A DNA stretch of 64,000 nucleotides from Sphingomonas aquatilis (lineage in GTDB: Bacteria > Pseudomonadota > Alphaproteobacteria > Sphingomonadales > Sphingomonadaceae). Location of the stretch: assembly GCF_014196115.1 (NCBI RefSeq), contig NZ_JACIDB010000001.1, positions 992,001 to 1,056,000 of the forward strand, written 5' to 3'. The notes below the pieces were generated by a model that worked only from the letters and a program-made list of their open reading frames with translations, made no database searches and was not told the DNA's origin. The translations under genes and the position numbers were made by a program. How positions within the stretch are numbered: position 1 is the first letter of the stretch; each line of letters begins with the position of its first letter. Of the stretch, positions 8,741-17,616 are shown in pieces.

Positions 8741-9385
8741 ATGTCCGTCAGCCCGATCGATTTTGCGAGCCTGCTCTGCTCGCGCCTGTGCCATGACCTG
8801 CTGTCGCCGGTCGGCGCGCTCAACAACGGGCTGGAGCTGCTCGGCGACGAGAATGATCCCGAGATGCGCACCCGCGTCTTTCAGCTGCTCAGCGAGAGCG
8901 CACGCGTATCCGCCAACAAGCTCAAATTCTTCCGCCTCGCCTTTGGTGCCGCCGGCGGCTTCGGCGAACAGGTCGACGCGCGCGAGGCGAAGACGGCGAT
9001 CGAGGGCCTGCTTGCCGACAATAAGCGCACGCAGTTCAACTGGTGGGTGGAAACGGAGACGCTGCCCAAGTCCGCGCTGAAGGTGATGCTCAACCTCGCC
9101 CTGATCGCCAGCGAGGCGCTGGTGCGCGGCGGCACGCTGGATGTCGGCGGCGAAGACAATGGGGGGCAGCTGGAGATCGTGGTCAAGATCGAAGGGCCGC
9201 GGATCATCCTCGACCCCGAATTGCGCCGCACGCTGACCGACGGCGAGGGAGCCGAAGGCGTCACCCCGCGCGCGGCCGCCGCCTATCTGGTCCACACGCT
9301 TGCCGCCCAAGCCGGCGGCACGGTGCTGGTCAGCGAACCGGCCGAGAATGTCATGATCTTCGGCGTCGCCTTTCCGAACGGCTGA
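8741..9385 (+). CDS. chpT: ChpT-like histidine phosphotransferase
   Basis: A 214-residue protein with a histidine-kinase-like dimerisation helix, LLCSRLCHDLLSPVGALNNG, in which H18 is the phospho-accepting residue. A degenerate ATPase-like domain follows (residues ~80-214) lacking the usual N and G boxes. This architecture is that of ChpT, which relays phosphate from hybrid kinase CckA to CtrA and CpdR in Alphaproteobacteria. The start ATG follows CAGGGGATACCC. It lies 78 bp upstream of cheA on the same strand. Confidence 0.85.
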   Translation: MSVSPIDFASLLCSRLCHDLLSPVGALNNGLELLGDENDPEMRTRVFQLLSESARVSANKLKFFRLAFGAAGGFGEQVDAREAKTAIEGLLADNKRTQFNWWVETETLPKSALKVMLNLALIASEALVRGGTLDVGGEDNGGQLEIVVKIEGPRIILDPELRRTLTDGEGAEGVTPRAAAAYLVHTLAAQAGGTVLVSEPAENVMIFGVAFPNG

Positions 9386-9404
9386 TCGGAGTCGGGCGCC
9401 GCAG

Positions 9405-9419
9405 TAAACGCGCTCTTAA
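9405..9419 (+). promoter_or_regulatory. Possible CtrA-like half-site pair upstream of cheA
   Basis: TAAA-N7-TTAA (consensus TTAA-N7-TTAA) lies 45-59 bp upstream of the cheA start. One half-site is imperfect, so this is a weak match. It is noted because CtrA controls motility and chemotaxis genes in this class and chpT is the neighbour. Confidence 0.3.
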
Positions 9420-9463
9420 CCCCTCATCCGCCATGACCCCACGCGACTACCGCCCGGGGACCC

Positions 9464-11755
9464 ATGGACGACCTGCTGCAGGAATTCATCGCTGAAACCC
9501 GCGAGACGCTCGACGCTTTGTCGGGCGAGATCGTCGCGTGGGAGGCGGATCCGGGTGATCGCGCGCGGCTAGATGCGATCTTCCGCTTCGTCCACACGGT
9601 GAAGGGCAGCTGCGGCTTCCTCGATCTGCCGCGCCTCGCCCGGCTGAGCCATGCCGCCGAAGATGCGCTGGCGACGGTGCGCGACGGCCGCCGCACGCCG
9701 GATACCGCGCTGGTCGATGCCGTCCTCGCGATCGTCGACCGGATCGGAGACATCGTCGAGGCGATCGACGGCGGCGAAGCGCTGGACGATACGGGCGAGG
9801 ACCTGCTGATCGCGGCGCTGGCGGAGGATGCGCAGCCGGTCGCGTCAGTGCAGGCGGCGCACCTGCCGCGCGTCGGCTCCCGCTCCGTCCGGCTGAACGT
9901 CGACCTGCTCGACCGGATGATGAGCGGCATGTCGGACATGGTGCTCGCCCGCAACGAGCTGGCGCGGCGGCTGCGCGATGTCGATAACGACCCGCTGGTC
10001 GAGGCGGCGCTGGAGCGCCTGTCGCTGACCGTCGCCGACATGCGCGATACCGTCACCCGCACCCGCATGCAGCGGATCGACGCATTGTTCTCCGCCTTGC
10101 CGCGCATGGTCCGCGATACCGCCGGGGAGCTCGGCAAGCTGGTGGCGCTGACCATCGAGGGCGCCGACGTCGAGCTGGACCGCGAGATGATCGAGCTGAT
10201 GCGCGATCCCCTGCTCCACATCATCCGCAACGCGGTCGACCATGGTATCGAGGCGCCGGCGGATCGTCGCATGGCGGGCAAGCGCGACACCGGCCGCCTG
10301 GTCGTCTCGGCGCGCCAGTCGGGCAACCAGATCCTCGTCGAAATCACCGACGACGGCCGCGGTATCGACGTCGATCGGCTGGTCGAAAAGGCCAGGGCGC
10401 AGAAGATCCTGACCGCCAGCCAGGCCGCCGCGATGGATCACGCCGCCAAGCTCGACCTCATCTTCCATCCCGGCCTGTCGAGCCGCGATACGGTGACGGC
10501 GATCTCGGGCCGCGGCGTCGGCATGGACGTGGTGCGCGCCAACATCGAACAGCTTGGCGGGCGCATTCATCTGGCCAGCCAGCCGGGACGCGGACTCAGC
10601 ATCGTAATCTTCGTGCCGCTGACGCTATCGATCATGTCGACGATCGTCGTCGGCGTCGGCGATCATCGCTTCGCGATCGCGCGCCAGTCGGTCGACGAAA
10701 TCCTGCGCATCCGCGGCGAATCGGTGCGGATCGACACGATCGGCGACACGGCGGTCGCGACTGTGCGTGGGCGGAGGCTGCCGATGGTGTCGCTCGCCGA
10801 ATTGATGGGCCTTGCCGGCGAGAAGGATCAGGCCGCGACGCTCGCGATCGTGTCGACGCGTGGCGGCGATTATGCGCTGGTGATCGATCAGGTGATCGAT
10901 ACCGAGGACCTGGTGGTCAAGCCGGCGGCGCCCGCCGTGATGGCGACCGGCCTGTACGCCGGCCAGACGCTGCCCGATTCGGGCCAGCCGATGCTGCTTC
11001 TCGACGGATCGGGTATGGCCACCATGGCGGGCCTGCGGTTCGACAAGACGCTGATCGCCGACGAGGCACCGGTCGAACAGACGCGCGCGAACGCCATTCC
11101 GGCCCTGCTGTTCGAGGATCTGGACGGCCAGCGCCGCGTGATGCCGCTCGCGGCGATCGACCGCGTCGAGCCGGTGTCGGTCGATGCGATCCGCCGGACC
11201 GCGGGCAAGCTGCGGCTGGCGATCGGCGGGGCGCTCGTCCCCTTGCAGGCGGTCGCCCCGTTCGGCGACCGACGCGAAGTACCCGTGCTGCGCCTGACCG
11301 ATGGTTCGACCGAGATCGCCTATGCGATCCATGAGCCGGTCGAGATCGTCCATCTGCCCGATCAGATCGCGCCCGTCTTCGGCTGCGGGCCGGTTGCCGG
11401 CGTCGCGATCATCGGCGGCGAACAGGTGGAATTGCTCGACGCGCATGCGCTGTTCGCTGGCGAAGCGCTGCGACCGGCCGAGCCGCGTCTGTGCCTGTTG
11501 CAGGGGGATGGCAGCGGCTGGATGGAAACCTTCCTGCGGCCGATGCTGGATGCGGCGGGCTATCGCTGCGTCACCCAGCCGCCGGCGGACGTGCCGGTCG
11601 ACGTCGCGCTGGTGATGGATGATCGACCCGTCGCACCCGCCGTCGCGCGCAATGTCGTGCGGCTCCGGCGCGATCCGGGGGTGGGCGAGGGCATCTATCG
11701 CTACGACCGGTCGGCCTTGTTCGATGCGCTGGCGCGCGCGGTGGGGGAACGATGA
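9464..11755 (+). CDS. cheA: Chemotaxis histidine kinase CheA
   Basis: A 763-residue kinase. The P1 Hpt domain has H44 in RFVHTVKGSCGFL. A dimerisation domain begins around residue 143 (SVRLNVDLLDRMM). The P4 ATPase carries LLHIIRNAVDHGIE (N box), DDGRGID (G1) and GRGVGMDVVR (G2). The P5 CheW-like domain starts around residue 385. No obvious P2 CheY-binding domain separates P1 and P3. The region after residue ~545 contains a second stretch resembling a CheW-like fold (LLFEDLDGQRRVMPLAAIDRV), making the protein longer than the ~650-residue E. coli enzyme. It autophosphorylates and passes phosphate to CheY and CheB. It overlaps cheW by 4 bp. Confidence 0.93.
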   Translation: MDDLLQEFIAETRETLDALSGEIVAWEADPGDRARLDAIFRFVHTVKGSCGFLDLPRLARLSHAAEDALATVRDGRRTPDTALVDAVLAIVDRIGDIVEAIDGGEALDDTGEDLLIAALAEDAQPVASVQAAHLPRVGSRSVRLNVDLLDRMMSGMSDMVLARNELARRLRDVDNDPLVEAALERLSLTVADMRDTVTRTRMQRIDALFSALPRMVRDTAGELGKLVALTIEGADVELDREMIELMRDPLLHIIRNAVDHGIEAPADRRMAGKRDTGRLVVSARQSGNQILVEITDDGRGIDVDRLVEKARAQKILTASQAAAMDHAAKLDLIFHPGLSSRDTVTAISGRGVGMDVVRANIEQLGGRIHLASQPGRGLSIVIFVPLTLSIMSTIVVGVGDHRFAIARQSVDEILRIRGESVRIDTIGDTAVATVRGRRLPMVSLAELMGLAGEKDQAATLAIVSTRGGDYALVIDQVIDTEDLVVKPAAPAVMATGLYAGQTLPDSGQPMLLLDGSGMATMAGLRFDKTLIADEAPVEQTRANAIPALLFEDLDGQRRVMPLAAIDRVEPVSVDAIRRTAGKLRLAIGGALVPLQAVAPFGDRREVPVLRLTDGSTEIAYAIHEPVEIVHLPDQIAPVFGCGPVAGVAIIGGEQVELLDAHALFAGEALRPAEPRLCLLQGDGSGWMETFLRPMLDAAGYRCVTQPPADVPVDVALVMDDRPVAPAVARNVVRLRRDPGVGEGIYRYDRSALFDALARAVGER

Positions 11756-12180
11756 TGGAGCTGTTCCTGATCGCCCAGATCGCCGGCCGCGGCGTCGCGA
11801 TCGCCACGTCGCAGATCGATTCGGTGGTCGACATCGCCGAAACGGTCGCCGTGCCGCGCACCGCGCGCGCGATCCGTGGGCTGGTCGCCTTGCGCAGCCG
11901 CGTCGTGACGGTGATCGACACGGGCACCGCGCTCGGCCTCGCGCCGATGCCAACCCATGCGCGGCGCGCGGTGATCACGCGGGTCGATGGCCATGATTAT
12001 GCGGTGCTGGTCGACTCGCTCGACGATGTCGCGCTGTTCGATCGTCAGTCGCTCTCTCCCGGCCTCGCCCTCGATCGCGGCTGGGCGCGGGTGGGCGTCG
12101 GGTTGATCGAACGGGACGACGAGGCGCTGCTGATCGTCGATCTTGCGGCGATTGTTCCGCAACAGGCGGTGGCGGCTTAA
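11752..12180 (+). CDS. cheW: Chemotaxis coupling protein CheW
   Basis: A 142-residue single CheW domain with characteristic strands (IAQIAGRGVAIATSQIDSVV, then GLVALRSRVVTVIDTG). It couples receptors to CheA. The start overlaps the cheA stop (ATGATG), implying translational coupling. A TTAA-containing segment follows the stop codon before cheY. Confidence 0.9.
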   Translation: MMELFLIAQIAGRGVAIATSQIDSVVDIAETVAVPRTARAIRGLVALRSRVVTVIDTGTALGLAPMPTHARRAVITRVDGHDYAVLVDSLDDVALFDRQSLSPGLALDRGWARVGVGLIERDDEALLIVDLAAIVPQQAVAA

Positions 12181-12248
12181 CGGCCCGCTTACCCTTGCCT
12201 GTCACACAGGCGTCAGAACGAACACTTCCTTCGTGAAAAGGCGTATCC

Positions 12249-12614
12249 ATGAAGACCTGCCTCGTCGTCGACGATTCGAAGGTGATCCGCAAGGTGGCCC
12301 GGCACATTCTGGAAACGCTGGACTTTACCGTGACGGAGGCCTGCGACGGCCGTGAGGCGCTCGACGCCTGCCTGGCGTCTGCCCCTGACGTGATCCTGCT
12401 CGACTGGAACATGCCCGTGATGAGCGGGATGGATTTCCTGCGCGCGTTGCGCGAATCGGCGATCCCCTCGCGACCCAAGGTCGTGTTCTGCACCACCGAG
12501 AACGGCATGGCCTATATCCGCGCGGCGATCGACGCCGGCGCGGACGAATATGTGATGAAGCCGTTCGACCGCGATACGCTCGAATCCAAGCTCCAGATCG
12601 TCGGCCTCGCCTGA
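12249..12614 (+). CDS. cheY: Chemotaxis response regulator CheY
   Basis: A 121-residue single receiver domain. The acidic pair is in VVDDSK, the phospho-acceptor is D52 in LLDWNMPVMSG, the switch threonine lies in FCTTENG and the lysine in YVMKPFD. There is no output domain. It lies 68 bp after cheW and immediately before cheB. Confidence 0.9.
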   Translation: MKTCLVVDDSKVIRKVARHILETLDFTVTEACDGREALDACLASAPDVILLDWNMPVMSGMDFLRALRESAIPSRPKVVFCTTENGMAYIRAAIDAGADEYVMKPFDRDTLESKLQIVGLA

Positions 12615-12628
12615 GTCGGTCCGGGTGC

Positions 12629-13780
12629 ATGGCGCCGCTTCCCCAACCTTTACGTGACGATGTGCAGGCGGAGGACGACAGTCCCGCAACGCCGCCCCGG
12701 CCCCTGCCGCGCATCCTGATCGTCGACGATTCGGCGGTCACACGCGCGGTGATGGAGCGGATCGTCACCGCCAGCGGCCGTTATGTCGTCGTCGCCAGCG
12801 TCAGCACGATCGCGGCGGGCCTGGCGGCGCTGGCGCGGGAACAGATCGACCTGATCCTGCTCGACATCAATTTGCCCGACACCGATGGCCTCACCGCCCT
12901 GCCGGCGCTGCTCGCCGCCAGTAATGCGGCGCACGTGCTGGTCGTCTCGGGCGCGCTGAACACGGGCGGCGACGTCGCGCAGCAGGCACTCGACGCCGGC
13001 GCGATCGACACGCTGTTCAAGCCCGAGGCCGGCCAGCGCATCACCCAGTTCAGCGAATCGCTGCTCGGCAAGATCGATCGGCTGCTGGCCGTCGATCCCG
13101 CACCCGCCGCGGTCGACGAGCAGCCCCCGGCGTTGGCGATCCGCACGCCGGCAGCCGTGCGCGATGCGAAGGGTGTGACCGTCCCGCTCGCCACGGCTGC
13201 GGCGGATTACGACGTGGTGGCGATCGGCGCCTCGACCGGCGGTATCCATGCGCTCAGCGAATTGCTGCGGGCGATACCGGCGGAATTCCGTCTGCCGATC
13301 CTCGTCACGCAGCATCTGCCCGCGGCCTTCATGCCCTATTTCGCCGCGCAACTCGCGGTGATCGGCGGCCGGCCGTGCGATGTCGCCTGCGACCGAATGC
13401 GCGTGCGCCCCGGGCGGATCATCGTGGCGCCGGGTGATGCGCATATGCGCTGCGTCCGCCTGCCCGACGGGTCGGCCGCGGTGCGCCTGACCGACCAGCC
13501 GAGCGACAGCGGCTGCATGCCGTCGGTCGATCCGATGCTGGCGTCGCTCGCCGACATCTTCGGGCCCCGCGTGCTCGCCATCGTGCTGAGCGGCATGGGG
13601 CGCGACGGCGCCGATGGCGCGCGATCGGTGCATGAGGCGGGAGGCAGCGTGATCGTGCAGGATCGGATCAGCTCGGTCGTGTGGGGCATGCCGGGCACCA
13701 TTGTGCAGGCGGGCCACGCGGACGTCGTCCTGTCGCCGCGCGACATCGGCCTGTTCGCCGCCGCCGGACAGCGGCCATGA
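12629..13780 (+). CDS. cheB: Chemotaxis protein-glutamate methylesterase CheB
   Basis: A 383-residue protein. The receiver domain has D79 in LLDINLPDTDG. A ~60-residue linker leads to the methylesterase domain with the catalytic serine S202 in IGASTGGIHAL, H229 in TQHLP and an aspartate in LSGMGRDGADGA. It removes methyl groups from chemoreceptors. The N-terminal ~27 residues are rich in Pro, so a later start is possible. It overlaps cheR by 4 bp (ATGA). Confidence 0.92.
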   Translation: MAPLPQPLRDDVQAEDDSPATPPRPLPRILIVDDSAVTRAVMERIVTASGRYVVVASVSTIAAGLAALAREQIDLILLDINLPDTDGLTALPALLAASNAAHVLVVSGALNTGGDVAQQALDAGAIDTLFKPEAGQRITQFSESLLGKIDRLLAVDPAPAAVDEQPPALAIRTPAAVRDAKGVTVPLATAAADYDVVAIGASTGGIHALSELLRAIPAEFRLPILVTQHLPAAFMPYFAAQLAVIGGRPCDVACDRMRVRPGRIIVAPGDAHMRCVRLPDGSAAVRLTDQPSDSGCMPSVDPMLASLADIFGPRVLAIVLSGMGRDGADGARSVHEAGGSVIVQDRISSVVWGMPGTIVQAGHADVVLSPRDIGLFAAAGQRP

Positions 13781-14682
13781 TCGCCCCGTCGCGCGCGACC
13801 GCCGTGCGCCCGCCCGCGGCTGGCAGCACCGTATCGCCCGCGACGCTGCAGATGTTCAGCGCGTTGCTCGAGGCGCGGACGGGCCAGCGGATCGCCAGCT
13901 ATCGATCCTGGCGGATCGATACGGCGCTGAAATCGCTGATGCGCGATCGCGGCCTCGGGACGCTCGACCAGCTCGTCGCGCTGCTGCGCGAGGGGCGCGA
14001 TCGCCCGCTGGCCGACGAGGTGGTCGACGCGCTGCTCAACCAGGAAACCTCGTTCTTCCGCGATGCGCCGATCTTCGATCTCGTCGTCGAGGCGGTGGCG
14101 GCCGCGGAACGGCGCGGCCACCGTGCGCGCATCTGGTGTGCCGGCTGCGCCACCGGGCAGGAGCCGCAATCGCTGGCGATGCTGTTCGCCGAACGGGCGG
14201 AGGCGGGCGCCCCTATGCCCGAAATCCTCGCGACCGACGTATCCGACCTCGCGCTCGCCCGCGCCCGTGCCGGCCGGTACACGCAGTTCGAAATCCAGCG
14301 CGGCCTGCCGATCCGCCAGCTGATGCGCTGGTTCGATGGCGAGGGCGGGGAATGGACGATCAAGCCCGACCTCGCCCGGCGCGTCATGTTCCGGCAGCAC
14401 AATCTGGTCGCCGACCGCCCACCGGCGGGCGCGTTCGACGTCATATTGTGTCGCAACGTGCTGCTTTATCTGTCGCCCGAAACCAAGCAGGCGGTCTTCC
14501 GCACCTTCGCCGACGCTTTGCGGCCCGACGGTCTGCTGGTGCTGGGGGCGGGGGAGACGGTCATCGGCCAGACGCAGCTGTTCCAGCCGAGCCGGACGCT
14601 GCGGGGCTTCTACGAACGGTCGGCCGTGCCAACGTCCGACGGCGGCATCGCCGGCGCAGCCCAGGGCCGCGGCGGCGCCTGA
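13777..14682 (+). CDS. cheR: Chemotaxis protein methyltransferase CheR
   Basis: A 301-residue protein. The N-terminal all-helical domain (residues ~20-90) contains LNQETSFFRD. The SAM-binding domain contains WCAGCATGQEPQSLAM, LATDVSD, and FDVILCRNVLLYL. It methylates receptor glutamates using SAM. The start overlaps the cheB stop. It is the last gene of the che operon. No chemoreceptor gene lies in the window. Confidence 0.92.
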   Translation: MIAPSRATAVRPPAAGSTVSPATLQMFSALLEARTGQRIASYRSWRIDTALKSLMRDRGLGTLDQLVALLREGRDRPLADEVVDALLNQETSFFRDAPIFDLVVEAVAAAERRGHRARIWCAGCATGQEPQSLAMLFAERAEAGAPMPEILATDVSDLALARARAGRYTQFEIQRGLPIRQLMRWFDGEGGEWTIKPDLARRVMFRQHNLVADRPPAGAFDVILCRNVLLYLSPETKQAVFRTFADALRPDGLLVLGAGETVIGQTQLFQPSRTLRGFYERSAVPTSDGGIAGAAQGRGGA

Positions 14683-14740
14683 CCGCGGATCGTCCAGCCC
14701 CTCTTACCTCGCGCGTGCGGCTCGGCTAACGTGCATCGCC

Positions 14741-15430
14741 ATGGACCGTCTCGACACGCCCTCGCCGAACTTCGACGAGCGGACGCTGCCGATCAGCATG
14801 ATCGTGCTGCACTACACCGGCATGCAGGATGCCGCCTCCGCGCGGGCCCGCCTGTGCGATCCCGAGGCCAAGGTCTCGTCGCATTATCTGCTCGACGAGG
14901 ACGGTACGCTCCACCGCCTCGTCGCCGAGGAGCATCGCGCCTGGCATGCCGGCGCATCGCACTGGCGCGGCATCACCGACGTCAATTCGGCGAGCATCGG
15001 GATCGAGATCGTCAATCCGGGGCATGAATGGGGCTATCGCCCGTTCCCAGAGGCGCAGATCGAGGCGCTGCTGCCGCTGGTCGCGGACATCAAGGATCGC
15101 CACGGCATCACCCGCGGCAATATCGTCGGCCATTCCGACGTGGCGCCGGTGCGCAAGCGCGATCCGGGCGAGCTCTTCCCCTGGCACCGGCTCGCCCGGC
15201 TGCGCCTCGCGTTACCGCGGCCGACGCGCAATCTGCTCGACCCGATGTGGACGCAGGCGGGCTTCCTGCTTGCGCTGGAACGCTTCGGCTATGACGTCAC
15301 CGATCCGATGGCGGCGATCATGGCGTTCCAGCGCCGCTTCCGCCCCGAACTGATCGATGGCGAGATCGATGCGGAATGCCGCATGATCCTGCTCGCGCTA
15401 TTGCTTCCCAAACCGCAGGGGGATGAGTAG
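14741..15430 (+). CDS. N-acetylmuramoyl-L-alanine amidase (Amidase_2 family)
   Basis: A 229-residue zinc amidase. The first zinc histidine is H24 in MIVLHYTGM; further ligands are in EHRAWHAG and the GHSDVAPVRKRDPG segment. The last ~55 residues form a peptidoglycan-binding-like helical tail (FQRRFRPELIDGEID). The architecture matches AmiD-type cell-wall recycling amidases. No signal peptide was seen at the chosen ATG, so an intracellular (AmpD-like) role is possible. The stop codon is at the edge of the RNase P RNA gene. Confidence 0.85.
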   Translation: MDRLDTPSPNFDERTLPISMIVLHYTGMQDAASARARLCDPEAKVSSHYLLDEDGTLHRLVAEEHRAWHAGASHWRGITDVNSASIGIEIVNPGHEWGYRPFPEAQIEALLPLVADIKDRHGITRGNIVGHSDVAPVRKRDPGELFPWHRLARLRLALPRPTRNLLDPMWTQAGFLLALERFGYDVTDPMAAIMAFQRRFRPELIDGEIDAECRMILLALLLPKPQGDE

Positions 15431-15437
15431 AGAGGCC

Positions 15438-15803
15438 CGGTCAGAGGGTCGGGCGGCCGCGGGCATCGCAAGATGCGCGAGGAAAGTCCGGGCTCCGCGA
15501 AACGACGGTGCCGGGTAACGCCCGGCGGGGGCGACCCCAGGGACAGTGCCACAGAGAGCAGACGGCCACTCCTTCGGGACGGTCATGGTGAAAGGGTGCG
15601 GTAAGAGCGCACCGCGCGACCGGTAACGGAAGCGGCACGGCAAACCCCACCGGGAGCAAAACCGAATAGGGACGGCACAGGGGCTTCGTTTCAGCTCGTC
15701 GTCCGGGTTGGTTGCTGGAGGCGGCGCGCAAGCGTCGTCCTAGAGGAATGGTCGCCCAGTCCCTTCGGGGATGGACAGAACCCGGCTTACAGACCCTCTG
15801 GCG
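15438..15803 (+). ncRNA. rnpB: RNase P RNA, bacterial type A
   Basis: The universally conserved GAGGAAAGTCCGGGCTCC is at about 15479-15496. ACAGAACCCGGCTTACAGAC near the 3' end completes the P4 helix. The terminal P1 stem CAGAGGGTC (15442-15450) pairs with GACCCTCTG (15792-15800). Intervening segments GGGTAACGCCCGGCG and GACAGTGCCACAGAG are also typical. It forms the catalytic RNA that trims tRNA 5' ends. Exact ends are estimated to within a few bases. Confidence 0.96.
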
Positions 15804-15849
15804 TTTATTGCCGTGGCGGTAGGACGTTGCGCGCCGCCGCCCAGCGCTT

Positions 15850-16401
15850 ATGTGGGCGGGGATGGCGCGTAATCCCACCCGTTCGAACGACTGGGGCTTT
15901 CCCCGCTGGCGCGGCTACGGCTCGTCGCGCGAGGCGACCACGGTCCGCCTGTGCGACCGGCATGGCTGCGACGCGCCGGGCAATTGCCCCGCGCCCAAAT
16001 CGCCCAACAGCCCCGATCGCTGGTATTTCTGCGAAGCGCATGCCGCCGAATACAATCGCGGCTGGAATTATTTCGAAGGTCTGTCGGCCGAGGAAGCCGC
16101 CCAGCGCGAGGCATCGGAAAGCCGCACCGCATCGGGCTATGCCAATGCCAGCCATTATGCCTGGGGCGGCCCCGGCGACGGCAGCCGCTCGCGCGACGAG
16201 ATGCGCGCGCTGGAGGCGCTCGAGCTGGAGAGCGACGCCGATTTCGATGCGGTGAAGGCGGCGTGGCGCCGGCTGGCCAAGGCGAACCACCCGGACGTCC
16301 GCCCCGGCGATGCCGATGCGGCGGTCCGCTTCCAGGCGGTACAGGCGGCCTATGAGGTCTTGCGGACGGCAGAGGAGCGGCGCGAGTGGCGCCCCAGCTG
16401 A
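15850..16401 (+). CDS. J-domain (DnaJ-like) protein
   Basis: A 183-residue protein. The N-terminal ~110 residues contain a Cys/His cluster (CDRHGCDAPGNCPAP, then FCEAHAAEYN) suggesting a small metal-binding module. The C-terminal ~60 residues are a J-domain with AWRRLAKANHPDV, where the HPD triad stimulates DnaK ATPase. A second ATG four codons in (MARN) could be the real start. It overlaps the next gene, suggesting co-transcription. Confidence 0.85.
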   Translation: MWAGMARNPTRSNDWGFPRWRGYGSSREATTVRLCDRHGCDAPGNCPAPKSPNSPDRWYFCEAHAAEYNRGWNYFEGLSAEEAAQREASESRTASGYANASHYAWGGPGDGSRSRDEMRALEALELESDADFDAVKAAWRRLAKANHPDVRPGDADAAVRFQAVQAAYEVLRTAEERREWRPS

Positions 16402-16706
16402 AACACGTCCCCAGCGCCTGGTCCGGCGCGGTCCTGGTCTGCGGCAAATGTTCGAAGAAGATCGACGGCGGCTTCGGCAAGAAGGGCCGCACGCCGCTCG
16501 CCAAGGTGTTGCGCAAGATCCTGGGGCTGAAGAAGGGGCGCAAGGCGCCGCTCGGCGTGGTGGAGACGCGCTGCCTGGGCGTCTGCCCGCGCGGTGCGGT
16601 GGCACTGATCGATGGCCGCGATCCCCACCGCTGGCTGGTGGTGCCGCAGGGCGCCGACGTGGCGGAACTGGCGGCGCGGCTGGCACCGCAGCCCGAGGCG
16701 CGCTGA
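16386..16706 (+). CDS. [2Fe-2S] thioredoxin-like ferredoxin domain protein
   Basis: A 106-residue protein with cysteines C19, C22, C63 and C67 (CGKCSKK and TRCLGVCPRGA). The spacing fits a thioredoxin-like [2Fe-2S] ferredoxin such as the (2Fe-2S) domain of NuoE or CobW-associated proteins. The GTG start lies within the end of the J-domain gene (16-bp overlap). Function is unknown beyond predicted electron transfer or Fe-S binding. Confidence 0.75.
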   Translation: MAPQLKHVPSAWSGAVLVCGKCSKKIDGGFGKKGRTPLAKVLRKILGLKKGRKAPLGVVETRCLGVCPRGAVALIDGRDPHRWLVVPQGADVAELAARLAPQPEAR

Positions 16707-16724
16707 CGGTCGCCCCACACCCCG

Positions 16725-16831
16725 CGTCACCCCGGACTTGGTCCGGGGTCGACTCCGCGGCGAGGGGGATGGCTGGAGGCGTGACCGTCCCCTAGCGGCC
16801 CGGTGGACCCCGGACCGAGTCCGGGGTGACG
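16725..16831. repeat. Interspersed palindromic repeat, family A
   Basis: Arms CGTCACCCCGGACTTGGTCC and GGACCGAGTCCGGGGTGACG, 107 bp in total. It lies between convergent genes. Confidence 0.9.
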
Positions 16832-16860
16832 AGGTGGGTTGGGGACGCGCCCCGAACCCC

Positions 16861-17265
16861 TCAAACGTACCGCGCCGCTGTCTCGCGGATCAGCGCGATC
16901 ATGTTCGGAATCCCCTGCGTCCGGTTCGAACTCAGCTGGTTCTTGAGGTCGAACGACGCCAGTTCCCTCTCGATATCGGCCGCCAGGATATCGCCCGGCG
17001 CGCGATCCTGCACGGTGAGCAGCACCAGCGCGATGATCCCCTTGGTGATCGCCGCATTGCTGTCCGCCAGGAAATGCAGCGTGCCGTCGTCGCGCCGCGT
17101 CGGATAGACCCACACCGACGCCGAACAGCCGCGCACCAGCGTCGCCTCCGTCTTCAACGCATCCGGCATCGGTTCGAGCGCGCGGCCGAGATCGATCAGC
17201 AGCCGATAGCGATCGTCGGCATCCAAGAAGTCGTATTCGTCGCGAAGGTCAGCGAGGTTGGTCAT
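16861..17265 (-). CDS. sufE: SufE-family sulfur acceptor for Fe-S cluster assembly
   Basis: A 134-residue protein with the active-site cysteine C47 in LVRGCSASVWV, followed by the conserved SNAAITKGIIALVL segment and the TQGIPNMI tail. SufE accepts persulfide from the SufS cysteine desulfurase. The start MTNLADLRDEY was chosen over an upstream in-frame ATG by family length. No suf operon is adjacent. Confidence 0.92.
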   Translation of the reverse strand: MTNLADLRDEYDFLDADDRYRLLIDLGRALEPMPDALKTEATLVRGCSASVWVYPTRRDDGTLHFLADSNAAITKGIIALVLLTVQDRAPGDILAADIERELASFDLKNQLSSNRTQGIPNMIALIRETAARYV

Positions 17266-17337
17266 GCGACGCGCGGTACAGGCGGGGGCGGGGCGGGGCA
17301 ACCGGGCGTGGGGCTTTCACGCACATCTCGCCGAACG

Positions 17338-17430
17338 TCCGTTCGCCCTGAGCCTGTCGAAGGGCGGGCTGCCACAAGCGCGGCAGGTTTGCGGTGATGA
17401 TCGTGCTTCGACAGGCTCAGCACGAACGGG
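17338..17430. repeat. Interspersed palindromic repeat, family D
   Basis: Arms CGTTCGCCCTGAGCCTGTCG and GCTTCGACAGGCTCAGCACG, 93 bp. This intact copy is the best reference for the family D copies inside mtaB and the MCC alpha gene. Confidence 0.9.
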
Positions 17431-17468
17431 GGATTTGGCACGAGATATCCCGCGCTTCTCCGCCGACG

Positions 17469-17502
17469 AAAAAGGGCGGCCTCCTTGCGGGGGCCGCCCT
17501 CT
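17469..17502 (-). terminator. Rho-independent terminator of rplJL
   Basis: On the minus strand a GGGCGGCC-rich hairpin (arms AGGGCGGCC and GGCCGCCCT) is followed by five T residues. It lies ~115 bp past the rplL stop. Confidence 0.8.
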
Positions 17503-17522
17503 TCGTATCGCTTCGGTCGGCC

Positions 17523-17610
17523 GTCATGGGGGCAAGCCCCATGACGTCGAAGCTCGGCGGAGCCGAGCCCGGCCGGCCTGGAATTGGGATCGCAGAAGCG
17601 ATCCCAATTC
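17523..17610. repeat. Three consecutive perfect hairpins 3' of rplL
   Basis: GTCATGGGG/CCCCATGAC (17523-17545), GCTCGGC/GCCGAGC (17552-17568) and GAATTGGGATCGC/GCGATCCCAATTC (17581-17610, 13-bp stem). All lie between the rplL stop and its T-tailed terminator. Confidence 0.85.
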
Positions 17611-17616
17611 TGCAGC

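Noticed and set aside
15850..16401. J-domain gene as full DnaJ
   Set aside because: It lacks the zinc-finger repeats (CxxCxGxG) and the C-terminal substrate domain; only a J-domain is present.
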